From assembly GCA_037447655.1 (NCBI GenBank), contig JBBHKE010000705.1:92097-156096 (forward strand): a DNA stretch of 64,000 bases. The letters are read 5' to 3'. Below are positions 21,640-34,183 of the stretch, in pieces. Source of the stretch: Zygnema cylindricum (Eukaryota; Streptophyta; Zygnematophyceae; Zygnematales; Zygnemataceae). The position numbers were made by a program, and so were the translations under genes. The notes under the pieces were generated by a model. That model ran no database searches. It had not been told where the DNA came from and saw only the letters and a program-made list of their open reading frames with translations. Numbering within the stretch: position 1 is the stretch's first letter; the number at the start of each line of letters is the position of its first letter.

Positions 21640-23336
21640 AAAACTATGGCTCGTTGCCGCCGATTCTTCGTGGTGACTGGAAGGCCCTCCACACCGAGCA
21701 TGAGGATCGGGTATCGAGCACCTCTTTCATACCATGTCGGGCACCTAGGCCATCAGATGTCCCGACCTCTTAACGTCGAGCAATTCACTTAGGACGTGTT
21801 GGTGAGCTTTCTCAAGCGGTTCGGGCCCTACAGCCATTCACCCCTGCCCCCGGATCTTCTTCCACTATTGAGGTCATTCAAGCTCTCCACCCCCCTGCCC
21901 CTTCCCCTTTACCCCCTTCCATCCACGCCTTTGAGCCTTCTGAGAGTTTTACTTTGGATCGGGAGGTTTTCATTAAGGCTCTTAGCTCTTCTCCTCACCT
22001 TTCAGCGGGGGGGCCTCGAGCACATTGTATGAGTTGTTTCGCGATTTTTTGCCCACTAAATCGGGTGCCCGGGGGTTCGATGTGTTTTTTTGAGTATGTT
22101 CCCTTATTGCAAGTGAGGATGTTCCTCATCGGATTTGTGATCTTCTCACGGCATCCCAGCTTGTGGCAGTCGCCAAACCTAATGGTGGGATCTGCCCTAT
22201 TGCCGTGGGAGAGGTTTTATATAGATTGGTGGCTCTTGCGATATGTCTCCAGCTCCAACCGGCTTTCTATGATTATTTCTCTCCTCATCAGTTTGGAGTC
22301 GCCACGAGAAGGGGTTGTGAGGCCGTGGTCCACGAGATTTGGGCTTTGTTAGATGTACATCCGGATTGGTTGGTCCTTCAGGTCAATGTTTCCAATGCCT
22401 TTAATACGGTGGATCGGAACGTGATTTTTTTTCAGAGCGTATGGCAGCTCCATCTCCGATTGTCCAATTATTCCCATTTGTGAGGGCTTTTTATTCTTTG
22501 ACAAGCAACCTTTCCTTCTCGGCTGATTGTGATCTCATTCCTCTCTCCTCTGCTACTGGCACTCGCCAAGGTGACCCTCTCGGCAGACCTTTGTTTGCCC
22601 TCGCCCATTACCGGGCCCTTCGTGCCTTCGCAGCCGCTTTCCCTTCTTGCCTTTTCCCTTCGGTCGCAGATGATATGCACACTATTGGGCCCAGAGAACA
22701 TGTCGTGCTGGCATATGATTTTATCAAAGAACGTTTAGCTGAATTCAACCTTTCAGTCTAGCCGTCGAAGTGTGTTATTTGGTCTCCTCAGGATATTCCA
22801 CTTTCGTTCACTCCCCCTCCTAATTTTGAAACCCCTTCCCCCTCCGATGGCATCCGTGTGCTTGGTTGCCCCCTTGGTTCGGATACTTTCGTGAAGCATT
22901 TCCTTCATGATGCTTTACAAATAGATCTGGCCCAAGTGGATGACCTTCCTCACCTTCCCGATCCCCAAGTTGCTTTTGCTATGTTAACCAGATGTTTTCC
23001 CCACCGCCCTTCTAACCTTACAAGTACTTCCACTCCCACCTGGACATTTGTCTCCTTCTGACATTTGACGATCGCTTTATGGACGTCCTCCACACTATGT
23101 TAGGTCGTGGGGCATTTGATCGTGAGTCAGGGCCATCGGCACGCATTCAGGCATCTCTCAATGTCTCTACTGGGAGGTCGGGTCTACTATCCACTGCTCG
23201 TATTGCTCCCGTTGCCTATTTGGGAAGTTGGTGTCTTATTGCCTCTACTCTTGTTTCCCGTTTCTTGGCTAGGGACACCCCCGTTCTAGCTACTGTTATT
23301 CCTCGAGTTTCAGACGGTGCGTTTTCTTTCCAATGA
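21640..23336 (+). pseudogene. LINE-type reverse transcriptase, copy 1 (decayed)
   Basis: Split over several frames. It has AKPNGGICPIAVGEVLYRLV (motif 1/2 region), FGVATRRGCEAVVH, motif A as VLQVNVSNAFNTVDR, motif B as GTRQGDPLGRPLFALAH and motif C as ADD in VADDMHTI, then DGIRVLGCPLGS. This is a non-LTR RT family common in green plants and algae. The motif A catalytic Asp is replaced by Asn (VDVS expected), so the enzyme would be inactive even without the frameshifts. No endonuclease domain is recognised. Confidence 0.7.
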
Positions 23337-23454
23337 TCTCTATTCATGCGAAATTATAATATATACTACTAATTTAGTGCGAGTAGACGTGGCAGATTGT
23401 AATCCACTTCCTTAACTCACACCGCTAACCGTTACTGTACTACAGAAATGTTAA

Positions 23455-23600
23455 CGTTAGTGTATTTTCGCCACTTAAAACATCTTTTCTATGTGCACAC
23501 CTGTCGGATTGTCGATCCGATGGTTTCTAGTGGAAGACAAGATTCTTACCTTCCTGTTGGCGGTCTCCGATTGACAACCCATTTGCATTGCCTGTCGTCG
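23455..23600. mobile_element. Half copy of the foldback MITE
   Basis: TTAGTGTATTTTCGCCACTTAAAACATC, then TGTGCACACCTGTCGGATTG and GGCGGTCTCCGATTG match the left half of the 10209-10418 element. The right arm is absent. Confidence 0.5.
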
Positions 23601-24034
23601 GATAAGCCATCTACATTTAATCATCTGCATGTGAAAATATTCAAGCCCAACTTAATCTTTTTACTCTCACTTGTTCGCAATTGCTACATCGACTTTGTTA
23701 AATTGGCTTTGTTGTTTTGAATGGCTTAATGTAAAAAATACAGTAACTCAAAATCAACTAAGAAAAACGGAAGAATTTCATTAGTAGGTAAGTGGAGAAA
23801 GATATCTTTCCAAATGGAAAAGATAACTTATACTTCATGAAATCACAAAATACAAATAAAAGAAGTCGTTTAGATCTTTGTATCCTGAAGAAATTTTAGT
23901 CCCCAAGTCCACGACCACGAATCGACCCTGTGCTTCTTGAATAGGGGCTTAAGCTTGGATTGAAGCTTGGGCACCCTATAGGGCTGTAGAGATACATTGT
24001 TGGTAAAAAGCTATCATGGGAGATTTGGAAAGGA

Positions 24035-24130
24035 ATATCATAAGAGGTTTGGAAAGGATTGTTATAAGAGGTTTGGAAAGGATTGTCATAAGAGGTTTGG
24101 AAAGGATTGTCATAAGAGGTTTGGAAGGGT
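24035..24130. repeat. 24-bp tandem repeat at a LINE fragment edge
   Basis: About four units of CATAAGAGGTTTGGAAAGGATTGT. The homologous site at 20325 has a single unit, so the array expanded after the larger duplication. Confidence 0.85.
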
Positions 24131-24345
24131 TGTCACCTTCTCTAACTTTAACAGATCGACCAGAGCAATTATGCAAGAAGTTCATGTCGAAGCTCGAGGG
24201 AGACGGCGTTACGATCAACGGTGTTAAACACATTACCAACATCACCTTGGAGAACCACCCAATCCGCGCCCAAAACAAGAACCTCCCTCCCAATGTTGCG
24301 ACACCAAACAAAGTGACCGTCGAAAGCCTCTTGAAGTTGTAAACA
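24100..24345 (-). pseudogene. LINE RT fragment, inverted copy B
   Basis: A near duplicate of 20325-20545. On minus it reads FGVATLGG, then in another frame VLVLGADWVVLQGDVGNVFN followed by TVDRNA. Here motif A keeps its Asp, unlike the plus-strand RT copies. Confidence 0.55.
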
Positions 24346-25128
24346 CATTCATCTAGCTAAAAGACAAAATACATTGATCTAGCTAAAAGACAATATAGAA
24401 CTTCATCTACAATATTAGGACTGACACCCCCAATAGGGTTTGAGAGTGTTATGAGGCATCTATCAAAAGTGGTACTTTTGTAAAAGTCGCCTTAACTAAC
24501 AAATCAAAACCTTACTATAAACCGTTCCAAAAAAATATTCTTTAAGAAAAGTATGGGGGATAAAAATATTCTTAGGGGAAAAAAAGGAAAAAAATGTTCC
24601 TTTGGAAAAATATTCCTAAAAAGTCCTTCGACTGAGAGACGAGGGGACCGAACCAAAGCATTGATAAAAGAATCTCGATCAAGAATTAAAAAAAAAAAAA
24701 AAAACTTCCTTTCTTTTTCTTTTTTTCCCCTTTTTTTTAATCAAAAAATAAATTAGGGTTGAAGGTGGTCTTAAGGTTCAAAAAAAGGAAAAAACTTTCT
24801 CGAAAACTCTAATAACGGTACAAATATTTCGAATCCTCAATATAAAAAAAAAGTCAATACCAAGAATTTTGTGTATGGGGAAATTGACCTCGATTCAATT
24901 CAATGGAAAAAAGAGAAAAAAATGAAAATAGAAATAAAATACGTACATTCAAGGAAAAAAAAATTAACGAGAAATGAAAACAAATGAGAATAGACAAAAA
25001 AACATACATACAAATAAACAGTAAAAAAAGTCTAATGAGAAAAAAAAAAAAATAGGGAAAAAATGTGTACAATCTTTTCCATTTTTGAGGCAAATTTGTT
25101 TACAGTAATAGAAAACAAAAACCAAAAG

Positions 25129-25188
<60 letters not shown>
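25129..25188. repeat. 60-base poly(A) tract
   Basis: Uninterrupted run of A; flanks match those of 21387-21476. Confidence 0.9.
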
Positions 25189-25193
<5 letters not shown>

Positions 25194-25368
25194 TAACGAA
25201 GAGAAAAAAAGAAAAAGAAAAGAAAATGTCTATAACTACTCTGTATTTCAGAAAAGCCTCTTAACAACACTCAAAAATACTCAAAGTTTAGTCAAAATTT
25301 TTGTTATCAATCCAATCCAATCAAATCCAAAAAAAAAAAAAAGATACTGTTTAAACTCGTATGGCTAT

Positions 25369-25378
25369 NNNNNNNNNN
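25369..25378. other. Assembly gap (10 N)
   Basis: Ten N characters. The true length missing is unknown. It falls between the poly(A)-rich segment and LINE RT copy 2. Confidence 0.99.
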
Positions 25379-25639
25379 GGTTGTTTCGGACTTAGGGCAC
25401 CTGGTGCCGGAGTGTTGGGGGAGAGCACCGGTTAGGTTTGACTATTCCTCTCTTTATTAGTACCTTTCAACCAACCTCGACCTCTGTATAGCGTCCTCGG
25501 TGGTTAGATATATTTTGGAGAGGGTGCTGCTATCCCTCCTAGGGTGGTAATTCAAACCGCTGACGGTGTTCCGCCCTGCGGCACTCTTCTAGTGTTTAGG
25601 CTCCACCTTGGAGGGGTGATCGTTATTTCCTTGTATGAG

Positions 25640-27040
25640 CTTTTTTGGGTAGTATGGGGGCCCGTGAGCTAAGTCCCCCGTTTTGTAGCGCTTTGTTGAG
25701 TATTAAGGCTCTTAGCTCTTCTCCTCACCTTTCAGCGGGGGGCCCTTTGGGCACTGTATATGAGTTGTTTCGCGATGTTTTGCCCCCTGAATCGAGTGCC
25801 CGGGGGTATGATGGGTTTTTTCGAGTATGTTCCTTTATTGCTAGTGGGGAGGTTCCACCTCGGATTTGTGATCTTCTCACGGCGTCCCGCCTTGTGGCAG
25901 TCGCCAAACTTAATGGTGGGATCCTCCCTATCGTCGTGGGAGAGGTTTTATATAGATTGGTGGCTCCTGCGATATGTCTCCAGCTCCAACCAACTTTCCA
26001 TGATTATTTCTCTCCTTATCAGTTTGGATTGGCCACGAGAGGGGGTTGTGAGGCCGTGGTCCACGGGATTCAGGCTTTGTTGGATGTACATCCGGATTGG
26101 TTGGTCTTACAAGTCCACGTTTCAAATGCATTTAATACGGTGGATCGGAACGTGATTTTTTCAGAGCTTATTGCGGCTCCATCTTTGATTGTCTAATTAT
26201 TCCCCTTTGTGAGGGCTTTCTATTCTTTGACAAGCAACCTTTCCTTCTTGGCCGATGGTGATGTTATTCCTCTCTCCTCTAGTATTGGCACTCGCCAAGG
26301 TGACCCTCTCGGCGGACCTTTGTTCGCCCTTGCCCATTATCGGGCCCTTCGTGCCTCCGCTGTCTCCTTCCCTTCTTGCCTTTTCCCTCCGGTTCAGATG
26401 ATACGCACATTATAGAGCCGAGAGAACAAGTCGTGATGGCATATGATTTTTTCAGGGAACGTTTAGCCGAACTCAAACTTTCAGTTTAGCAGTCAAAGTG
26501 TGTTATTTGGTCTCCTCAGGATATTTCACTTTCATTTACTCCCCCTCTTGGTTTTCAAACCCCTTCTCCCTTCGATGGCATTCGTGTGCTTGGTTGCCCC
26601 CTTGGTTTGGATACTTTCGTGACATAATTCCTTTATGATGCTTTACAGACAGATCTAGCCCAAGTGGACGACCTTCCTCACCTTCGCGATCCCCAAGTTG
26701 CTTTTGCTATGTAAAGCAGGTGTTTTCCCCACTGCCCTTCTGACCTCACTCGTACTTCCCCTCCCACCTCGACATTTGTCTCCTCTCTCTTGGCTTTTGA
26801 CGATCGCCTCATAGACGTCCTCCACACTCTGTTAGGTCGCGGTGCATTTGATCGCGAGTTTGGGCCATCGGCCGCATTCAGGCATCTCTCCGTGTCTCTA
26901 CCGGGGGGTTGGGTCTATTATCGACCGCTCGTGTTGCTCCAGCTGCCTATTTGGGAAGTTGGTAACTTATTGCCTCTACTCTTATATCCCGTTTCTTGGT
27001 TGGGGACATCTCGTTCTAGCTACTGTTATGTCAAGCTCGT
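25640..27040 (+). pseudogene. LINE-type reverse transcriptase, copy 2 (decayed)
   Basis: Mostly one frame from 25645 to 26415. It has FRDVLPPESSARGYDGFFRV, AVAKLNGGILPIVVGEVLYR, motif A as VLQVHVSNAFNTVDR (catalytic Asp to His) and motif B as GTRQGDPLGGPLFALAH. A TAA at 26194-26196 replaces a Gln codon, and motif C is lost to a frameshift near 26395. It is a close relative of the copy at 21640-23336 and extends past it to about 27040. Confidence 0.72.
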
Positions 27041-27300
27041 GTGCATCTTCGGCACATTTGCACTCTCGAGAGTTCCGGGGCCTCATTCCACCTTGTACGA
27101 ACTCTATCATACGGAGGAGGGGAGGAAAACTAGCCAGATCAGATCTTTGTATTTTCACTTTGGAGCACTACGCACTTTAGTTCACCGTCAACGAAGGTCG
27201 AACGGCGGAGTTAGTCCGGTGCAAAGTTGGCGGCTCCATTACATTACATCCGTTCTATGTAGCTCTAGTACATGGGTACTTTGTGGAACGACACGCAAAC

Positions 27301-28359
27301 TGAAACTCTGAGACCTCCATAAGTCCTCAGAGTGGACAGCTTCCAAAAAGCCTCTAGGATAACCCTGACCTCTTTGTGTTTCAGCAAGAACAACTGCCAC
27401 CCTGGCAGAAAAAAACTCTGTTCAACTTCACCCTTGTGAAGGCAAGACTCCCTTGAGTCGATAGCAAAAAGAATCTTTGAATTTGCTCCCCTGAGCAGTA
27501 AGTTATGGAGGGTCAAAGTTGACCTTTTGTACAGAAGCTCTCTGGGAGAGAGGGTCCTATCTACCAATTTTTCTAAGTCATATCTCTCTCACAAACTCTA
27601 TCTACTAGTGTACGGCACCAATCATATTAAATTGTCGTACATAAAAGTACAACCGCCGGTGTACTTTATGTACGGAAATTGTACGACATGGCCTAAAAGT
27701 GGACACATGTCATATCCGGATTCGGTGCCGTAATCACCGGAGATTCCGCAATCCAACGTAATTTCGCCACATGTCATTCGATGTGGCGATGACCACAAAC
27801 CGCCGAGAATCTCTTCCGCGATCTCGGCTTTCTTCCCTGTCGTCTGATTAAATGCAGATTTCAATCGGAGCCGTCATAAAGACATGCGCAGTATTTGTTT
27901 CGTAAAAGAAACAAAACGCGCGGTACTTGTTTCTTGTACATACCGTAATCTGTACGTTTACATAACGGGTTCTATGTAAACGTAAACATCCGCAGTTAAA
28001 TGAATTTGCCGACGTCGTAACATATAAATACAAATCAAACCTAATAGTATGTATCGGAACTTCTAGACTTAACGGCTAAGGCTACCGGCGCTTTGACGGT
28101 CGGCAGGTGCCAGGATCAAATCCTGTCACCTACATATACCTTTCAGTAAATAAACCTTCCTATCTGTTAATAGAATAATCTATTTCCCGTAAACCTCTGG
28201 ATAGCCTAGGTAGCCATGGCTCTAGCTTCCACTCCAACTTCTTAGTGACTGCAACAAGTGTGGGAGTTTGAGAGAGAAGTTAGAGGCAGACTTCCTCGGC
28301 TTCTTTCTATATTCCAATTTTAGACCTAGAAAACAATGAAATAACCATTGATTTCTACA
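27301..28359 (-). mobile_element. Solo copia LTR with perfect target duplication
   Basis: 1059 bp running TGAAACTCTG...TTCTACA on plus, flanked by CAAAC on both sides (27296-27300 and 28360-28364). It aligns end to end with the 1057-bp LTR at 46385-47441. No internal region is present, so it formed by recombination between the two LTRs of one insertion. It carries the same tRNA-like segment near its right end (28063-28134). Confidence 0.9.
28063..28134 (+). other. tRNA-like segment in the solo copia LTR
   Basis: GACTTAACGGCTAAGGCTACCGGC (A-box-like) is followed by CCAGGATCAAATCCTG (degenerate B box within a CAGGAT/ATCCTG arm). It is antisense to the element and shared by all four LTR copies in the window. 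Confidence 0.45.
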
Positions 28360-29379
28360 CAAACCTTAGGACTGTCCCCTAGATCTTGCTGTTAGCTGTC
28401 AGTAGGAAGTTAGTTCAGGCCTTACAGATGGGTATAACATTTATGACGCCGGGTCAAAGTTAGGCGTTTCACGTCAATTCAGGACTTTGTTGCCCCTTTA
28501 TGTACAATAGGAGGACCAGTGGCTGTGATTCCAGCCGGAACCAGTCGCCTAACCTATTGCCCTAAGTGTAGTACAGTCTGTTTTGTCTTATGTCCGTGCG
28601 ATAACAATTGGTGGCAGCTGATTGGCTTTTGGAATTGCTTTGACTTTGGCACTTGCAGTAGGACAAACTTTGGTTGTATAAGGCACTTGGGGCCGAAGGA
28701 GACAGGTTGCTTTTTCAGTACAGTCTCGTGAGAAAACCCCCAGAGAATGAAATCAATCTTTCTGTTGGAGAACGTTTGCATTTTGTTGTGGACTTTATTG
28801 CCATCTTTGTTTTGGATTGTCTTTTGTGGAAATCGTAGCACGGGTGGGTAGTTGGCACTATCCTCGCTTTGAGCAGTTTGAACTTTCGCTGTTTGAAACT
28901 AAGAAGAGTCTTGTCGGATCCGTACAGTGGAACCGAGAAGGGTGAGGGAGATTCTTACCTGTCTTCGGGGCCATTGGGAGAGTTTTCTTCTTCTGAGTTT
29001 GGTCATCGCTGCACTCCGGGGTATGTGAATTCGCTTCACCATTATCATTTATTTATATCTTTATTTTCATTCTCTGGGGCAAGGTGATATTGTTTAATCT
29101 GAGAGAGCCGATATTTGTTATTCCTATTTTCCTGCGTGGGAGTTCTTTGCACACTTTTGTGGTCATCTTTGGCTTTTCTCCGGAATTCTTGCGGGCCGGA
29201 TCGGACGACCCTTCGTTCCTCCCTATTTTTTGGAGAGTGGTCGAGAGTGTTGCACTTAGTGAGCTTCCGGCAGAAAAGCACAGTACTAAAAAAGCAACTG
29301 TCTCCTTTTGTTTAAGAGGATAGCTGTTTAGGGTGGTGGACTTTATCAAAGAGATCTAGCTCATCTGCTCCTATAAGAC
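28360..29379 (+). other. 5' leader of the methyltransferase retrotransposon, with possible primer site
   Basis: TTGGTGGCAGCTG at 28608-28620 could be a primer site complementary to a tRNA ending CAGCTGCCACCA, which would put the 5' LTR end just before it. The LTR itself cannot be confirmed because its partner is missing. No gene is supported up to the gag start at 29380. Confidence 0.3.
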
Positions 29380-32195
29380 ATGGGCGGAGGAGAAGCTCAG
29401 GAGAGGGATCCTTCCGGTGTCAGTCTGAAAGAACAGGAGAGACAAGAAGCGGTAGCATAAGAGGAAGAGTCACAGGTGCCTGAGGAAGCAGTCCCTTTCA
29501 CCTCAGCTTTGAACATTGAACAGTTTCCTAAGGGAATGATGCCTGAGCCGGTTGTAGTTGAGACTCCTACGAGGCAGACAGAGAGGCAACCCTCACCTCC
29601 ACCTCCTCCGATCATTTCCCCTGAAAACTTTTTGACGTTGTCCGAGGGTGCCAGGGCTAGGGCTACGGAGAAGGTAGAAAGACAGACTTTTGCTCCCCAA
29701 TCTTGTAGGAAGGGTTTGGCTCATAAGGAAACGGTCCCAGGCTACCCTCCGAGGTGGTACGTCACACCAGATCCAAGCCTCCGATAGATGAGACATACAT
29801 GGACCCGGAACTTTTGTCGGATCTTAACCGACCCGGTCGTAAGGAGATTGTAGCCCTTCACAATATCCATGAGTTGAAGGTTAAGAAGAAGCTGGTGCAG
29901 CGGGTTGCCAGAAGCGATCGAGCCAGATTATACGCCCAGTGGGAGGAGTAGTGGAGATCCTCAGTAGCTCGTCCGAGAGTGGCTCTCCCATCTCAGCCCG
30001 AGAGCAACTGGAGATGCCGTCTACTTCCCGACAACAGCCCACCATGTCTCAGGAAACTGCCACCAGTAGACCTTCTAGGGGCTGAGCAACTTCTCGGGGC
30101 CGGACGAGGGAAGGGAGTAGCAAGCGGAAGTTACCCGAGCCTCAAAGAGATTTCTGGTTTAACCATCGGGACAACAAAGGTCGATTTGCTCCCCTAGTCA
30201 AAGAAGAGCTGTTTTTTCCTTCTGCCTCCATTTCTCCAAGTCCTATGTCTCCTTCCGAACCAGTTGTCCGACCATCCAAAGGACTATGGCGTTCAAGGCC
30301 TACGGACCGCGAGGTACCCAGTCTGGGGATTGCGGATCTCTCGGGTTTGGTGAGCAGCACCCAGAAATTGGTTGAGATCCTGCGATCGCAGGATAAGGCT
30401 ACGGCGGGGGCCGGACACGTCGCAATAGATTGGGATGCTCTTGAAGAGGAAAGGAAGAGAGCATTGGAACAGGAGCTGATCCAAATACGGGATGCTAGAA
30501 GGAGATCTGGGGGAATCCTTAGTGGATAGGTAGCTCCTCCTTGTAGAACAGGTTCCACTACGGAAGTACAACCTCTGGATCAGGCAACTCCTCCTGTCAC
30601 GCGAGATCCCAGGACTTCACGAGCACCGAGACCAAAATCTCCTCTTCAGCGGGAAGGGGAGGAAACAACATGGCCTAACAAAGAGGGGTTGGGTGCAGAT
30701 TTGCCAAGTAATCCGATAGCCGGGGCTACTGCTCTCCCTACATTTGTCTCGGTCGCGGGATCTTCCACCGTGGAGGTCGTGGTGCAGCTACAACCAGACC
30801 GGAGACTACACATTTCCCTCGGACTGACCACTCCTCCTCCATCACCACCTCACTCCTCTTCCCCCTCGCCATCCATCTCTCCCGCGGGAGCAGTCCGTGG
30901 GTCACCAGGTCCACTTCGCCTACCCCACAAACCTGACGTCTACTCGCCTCCTCACAGACGGTCGCCATCCTCTAGTTCTCGAACTCCTCCTCTCGAAGAT
31001 TCCCAGAGGCGACCTACGAAGCAGACTCTTTTCAAGAAACAATCACCTTCTCCTTCAAGCTTCGAGTCATCACCCTCTCCACCGCCATCCATTCCTTGGG
31101 GACTTCGTCCTCGTCTTCACATACCATCGGAAGAGGAAGTTTTCCGGAAAGCACGCGACTCTCTTGGATATAGAGGGGCAGACGACTATCCCAATTTTTC
31201 AAGAGCCAGACCTTCCTCAGTGGGGGGCGGGACCACTGCTCGTACAACCGCCCTTCCTATTGGAGGAGGGACCGGTTCGGATCTCGAGGTAGCAGATCCT
31301 GAAGCAATCTCACCGGCTCAGTTTGTCAGCCCGACCGGACAAGCATCACCAAGGTTCCCCAATCTTACCGAAGAAGAAAGGAGAATGGGAGACATCCGGA
31401 TCTTCACCGGGGACAACTCCGGAATTGCTTTTTCTGATTTTAAACTGCTGTGGAAATCCTTCACGCAATCTGAAATCAACAAATACAGGGGGGGGGGGGC
31501 ATCCCAACAGATTTTGAAACCACTCTGCTCCCAATGATGGTCAATTATCTAGGTGGAGGAGCTTTGGTCGACTATAAAGAGCATCAGCCTTTGTTGATGG
31601 CTCCAAGCATCAAAATATTGGATCCGGTTTTGGACGCCGAAGCTCTTAGGCAGCGGCCGACCTGGCTGCTACCGCCGGAGCTCCTCTTACCCCCACTTTC
31701 ACCATGGACATGAAACTGCAGACCTAAGGCAGGGCCTATGTCAACCACCTGCAGGGCGTACAAGCCGCTGGTGCAGCCACCCGGATGGTCGCCAACCCGA
31801 ATCCCTGCAGCACTCTTCTGGACGCATGGAGACTCCTTTACACAAAAAGGAAAGAAACTGCAATTAAAGAGTTTACAGACTTCCGCTGTTTGAAAAATCA
31901 AACCCCTCAAACGCTGTTTAATCGCCTCTCCAGCCTCTTCCAGAAGACCAAATTGTCCACTATTGATACACCGCCTATGGCCACTAAGTATTATGTCGCT
32001 GTCCAAAATTTGTTCGGGCCATCAGGACCGGCAGCTCTCAACAATTGGAGTGCCAGTCAAGCCATTCACAACCAGAATCCCAATGCTCAGGAAAGCTCTT
32101 TGGGCGCCATGAAGTTGTATGATCATTTTGTGCATAGCGAAGCGAAGGAAAAGGCTATTACCGGGAAATCGAGAGCCAACTTTGCAGGTTTTTAA
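29380..32195 (+). pseudogene. gag of the methyltransferase retrotransposon
   Basis: Opens MGGGEAQERDPSGVSLKEQE, reaches a TAA near 29458 and continues in the same frame. Later pieces lie in shifted frames (29754, 30245-30529, 30689-31537, 31785-32195). The N-terminal two thirds are Pro/Ser/Glu-rich and probably disordered. MGDIRIFTGDNSGIAFSDFK at about 31386 and the LLYTKRKETAIKEFTDFRCL block at about 31830 resemble a Ty3 gag capsid domain. Identification rests on position before the zinc knuckle and protease plus this capsid-like pattern. Confidence 0.6.
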
Positions 32196-32635
32196 TGGGG
32201 ATCATTTATCAGCCAAGAGGAATAGACCAAACTTCAAGCTTTGCAAAACCTTAAAGGGAAACAAGAATCTGGCAGCAAACCCAAACCTGTAATGGGCGCG
32301 AACGAAAGAGTTTAATTTTACAATTGCTTGAAATGGAACCAAACCGGTCTTGGGTGGAAACGATGTCTAAGGAAGCTCAACCCATAACTTGCTATCAAGC
32401 AAAAGGAGTTTGAGAAAGAACATGCATAACGTACCCAAATGCAGCAGCAACGCAAGCAGGGAGTAGGAGGAGGAGGAGACCGCACTCTAGTCAACAAGGA
32501 CACCTTCAAACCTACTCCACGGTCTGAAACCGCTAAGATGTCTCAATCCCAGTTGAGACAAATTAGAATTCCTAAATTTGATGATGTTTAGATCTCAAAT
32601 GAGCTAAGGGGAAAGTACACTACTGAGGGGTCAAA

Positions 32636-32690
32636 ATGTGAGGCCTGTGGGTTCATGGGCCATAAAGAAAGACAATGTTTCTGGAAAAAT
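32636..32690 (+). pseudogene. gag zinc knuckle
   Basis: The translation reads CEACGFMGHKERQC, a canonical CX2CX4HX4C nucleocapsid knuckle. It lies in a short frame between stops and marks the gag/protease junction. Confidence 0.7.
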
Positions 32691-33751
32691 GGAGTCCCAA
32701 AAGAGATGATGTAATATGCCTTGTTCACGGGAGAAGGGAAACAACCGTTAATCCTCTTCCATTACAACTTTTGTATCCGTAAGGACGCCGATCTCCAGAT
32801 GAACCAAGACCCAGCAGACTGACTCTAGAACATATCATTCAGCAGCAAAGCACTCAATTGGCCGCCTTGGTAGCAGAGTTGGCTGCTCTCCGCTTGGGAT
32901 CACCTACCCGCACACCTCATCCTCTTACGCCTGCTCAAAAACTGCAGAAAAAAAAAACAAAAATTGTTACAAAGGCTAGCGGAGCTGGAGCAGCAAACTT
33001 CAGTGGGTGAAGATGATGATGAACTAATGGGTTGGGATATGGAGCCGCCGAAGGCTCATCATGCCCGCACATTTTTGTCCAGGGCCTGGAAAGTTGGTGT
33101 AGGGGACAGTCGCAGGCAACTCCGCTCTACAACGTCCTCCCAAAGAAAGGACAAACAACCGATGGAACAAAAGGATCACAACCGCAAAGCCACGGGTCCC
33201 TTATCATTTACACCGCGAGCAATCCTTCTGAAAAATGACATTGGGCTGGGCCTGAAACCGACTCCTTCGCCTCCCCCGGCTCCAAAGAAACTTTCTCCTG
33301 GTTTCGAAGTTTACAAGAAATCACAGCTAAAACAAAATACTGTAACCACATAAACATATCAGGAATGATTCGAAAGATACTTGGCCGAGAGACCACCCAC
33401 AGATCCTCCAGTGACACCTCCGACAGCAAATTCTGACGCTGAAAGTGAGGAAGAAGGGGGGGGGAGACAGGAGAAATTAGAGGACGAGGACTCACCAATT
33501 TCATCGCCCAAAGCTCACCCTCTTTCCTCCAAACCGGCAGTCATGCTAGTACGGCACTTAATGCCCTACGCCTTGACGCACGTCAAGACGCTAGCTTCCT
33601 CCCACAATCTGCCCGAAGAAACCCTCATTCAGGCACTGGGGGAAGAGATTCACACCAGGAGGGAAATGGTCGCGTTGGCAGAACCACCAAAGACAGTCTT
33701 CATGTCGACGGAACCAAAAACTTCTATGGCGGATAGAGATTATAAGGCCCT

Positions 33752-34183
33752 GTGGCTCTTATTCTAAACAGAACGGGAAATTTTAAACTTAATGGATACG
33801 GCGGGTACCAGGATGCAGTGGTGGATACTGGAGCTCTCCCTAATCTCATCGCCACCTCAGCATTACAACAAATGCCCGAGGAACTCCGACCAAAAATCAG
33901 CCCCAGCGACATATGCTTGAGCAAGGTCAGCAGTAGGAGCCAATGAGTATATGGTATGATAAAAGCCATAGAAATTGAATTTGCGGATGACGCAGGCCAA
34001 CACGTTCAAATTCAGCTCCCCTTCTTAGTGGTGGAAGGTAAGCAATTCGAAATTTTGCTGGGAATGGCAACGTGGACAAGATTGAACATGGAATTGAGCG
34101 TATGGAATGAACAAATTACAGTCTCAGACCCGGAGGATCCGGAGGGCACGAAAGTGGTGGTCCCCTTATATTTATGGAACTGA
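33752..34183 (+). pseudogene. Aspartic protease domain
   Basis: DAVVDTGALPNLIA carries the D-T-G active-site triad. FEILLGMATWTRLNM is the matching ILG-type flap/C-terminal motif. A TGA at 33944-33946 interrupts an otherwise continuous frame that runs on, through further stops, into the methyltransferase. Confidence 0.7.

Noticed and set aside
24035-24130. CRISPR-like array
   Set aside because: Units are directly tandem without spacers, in a eukaryotic transposon context.
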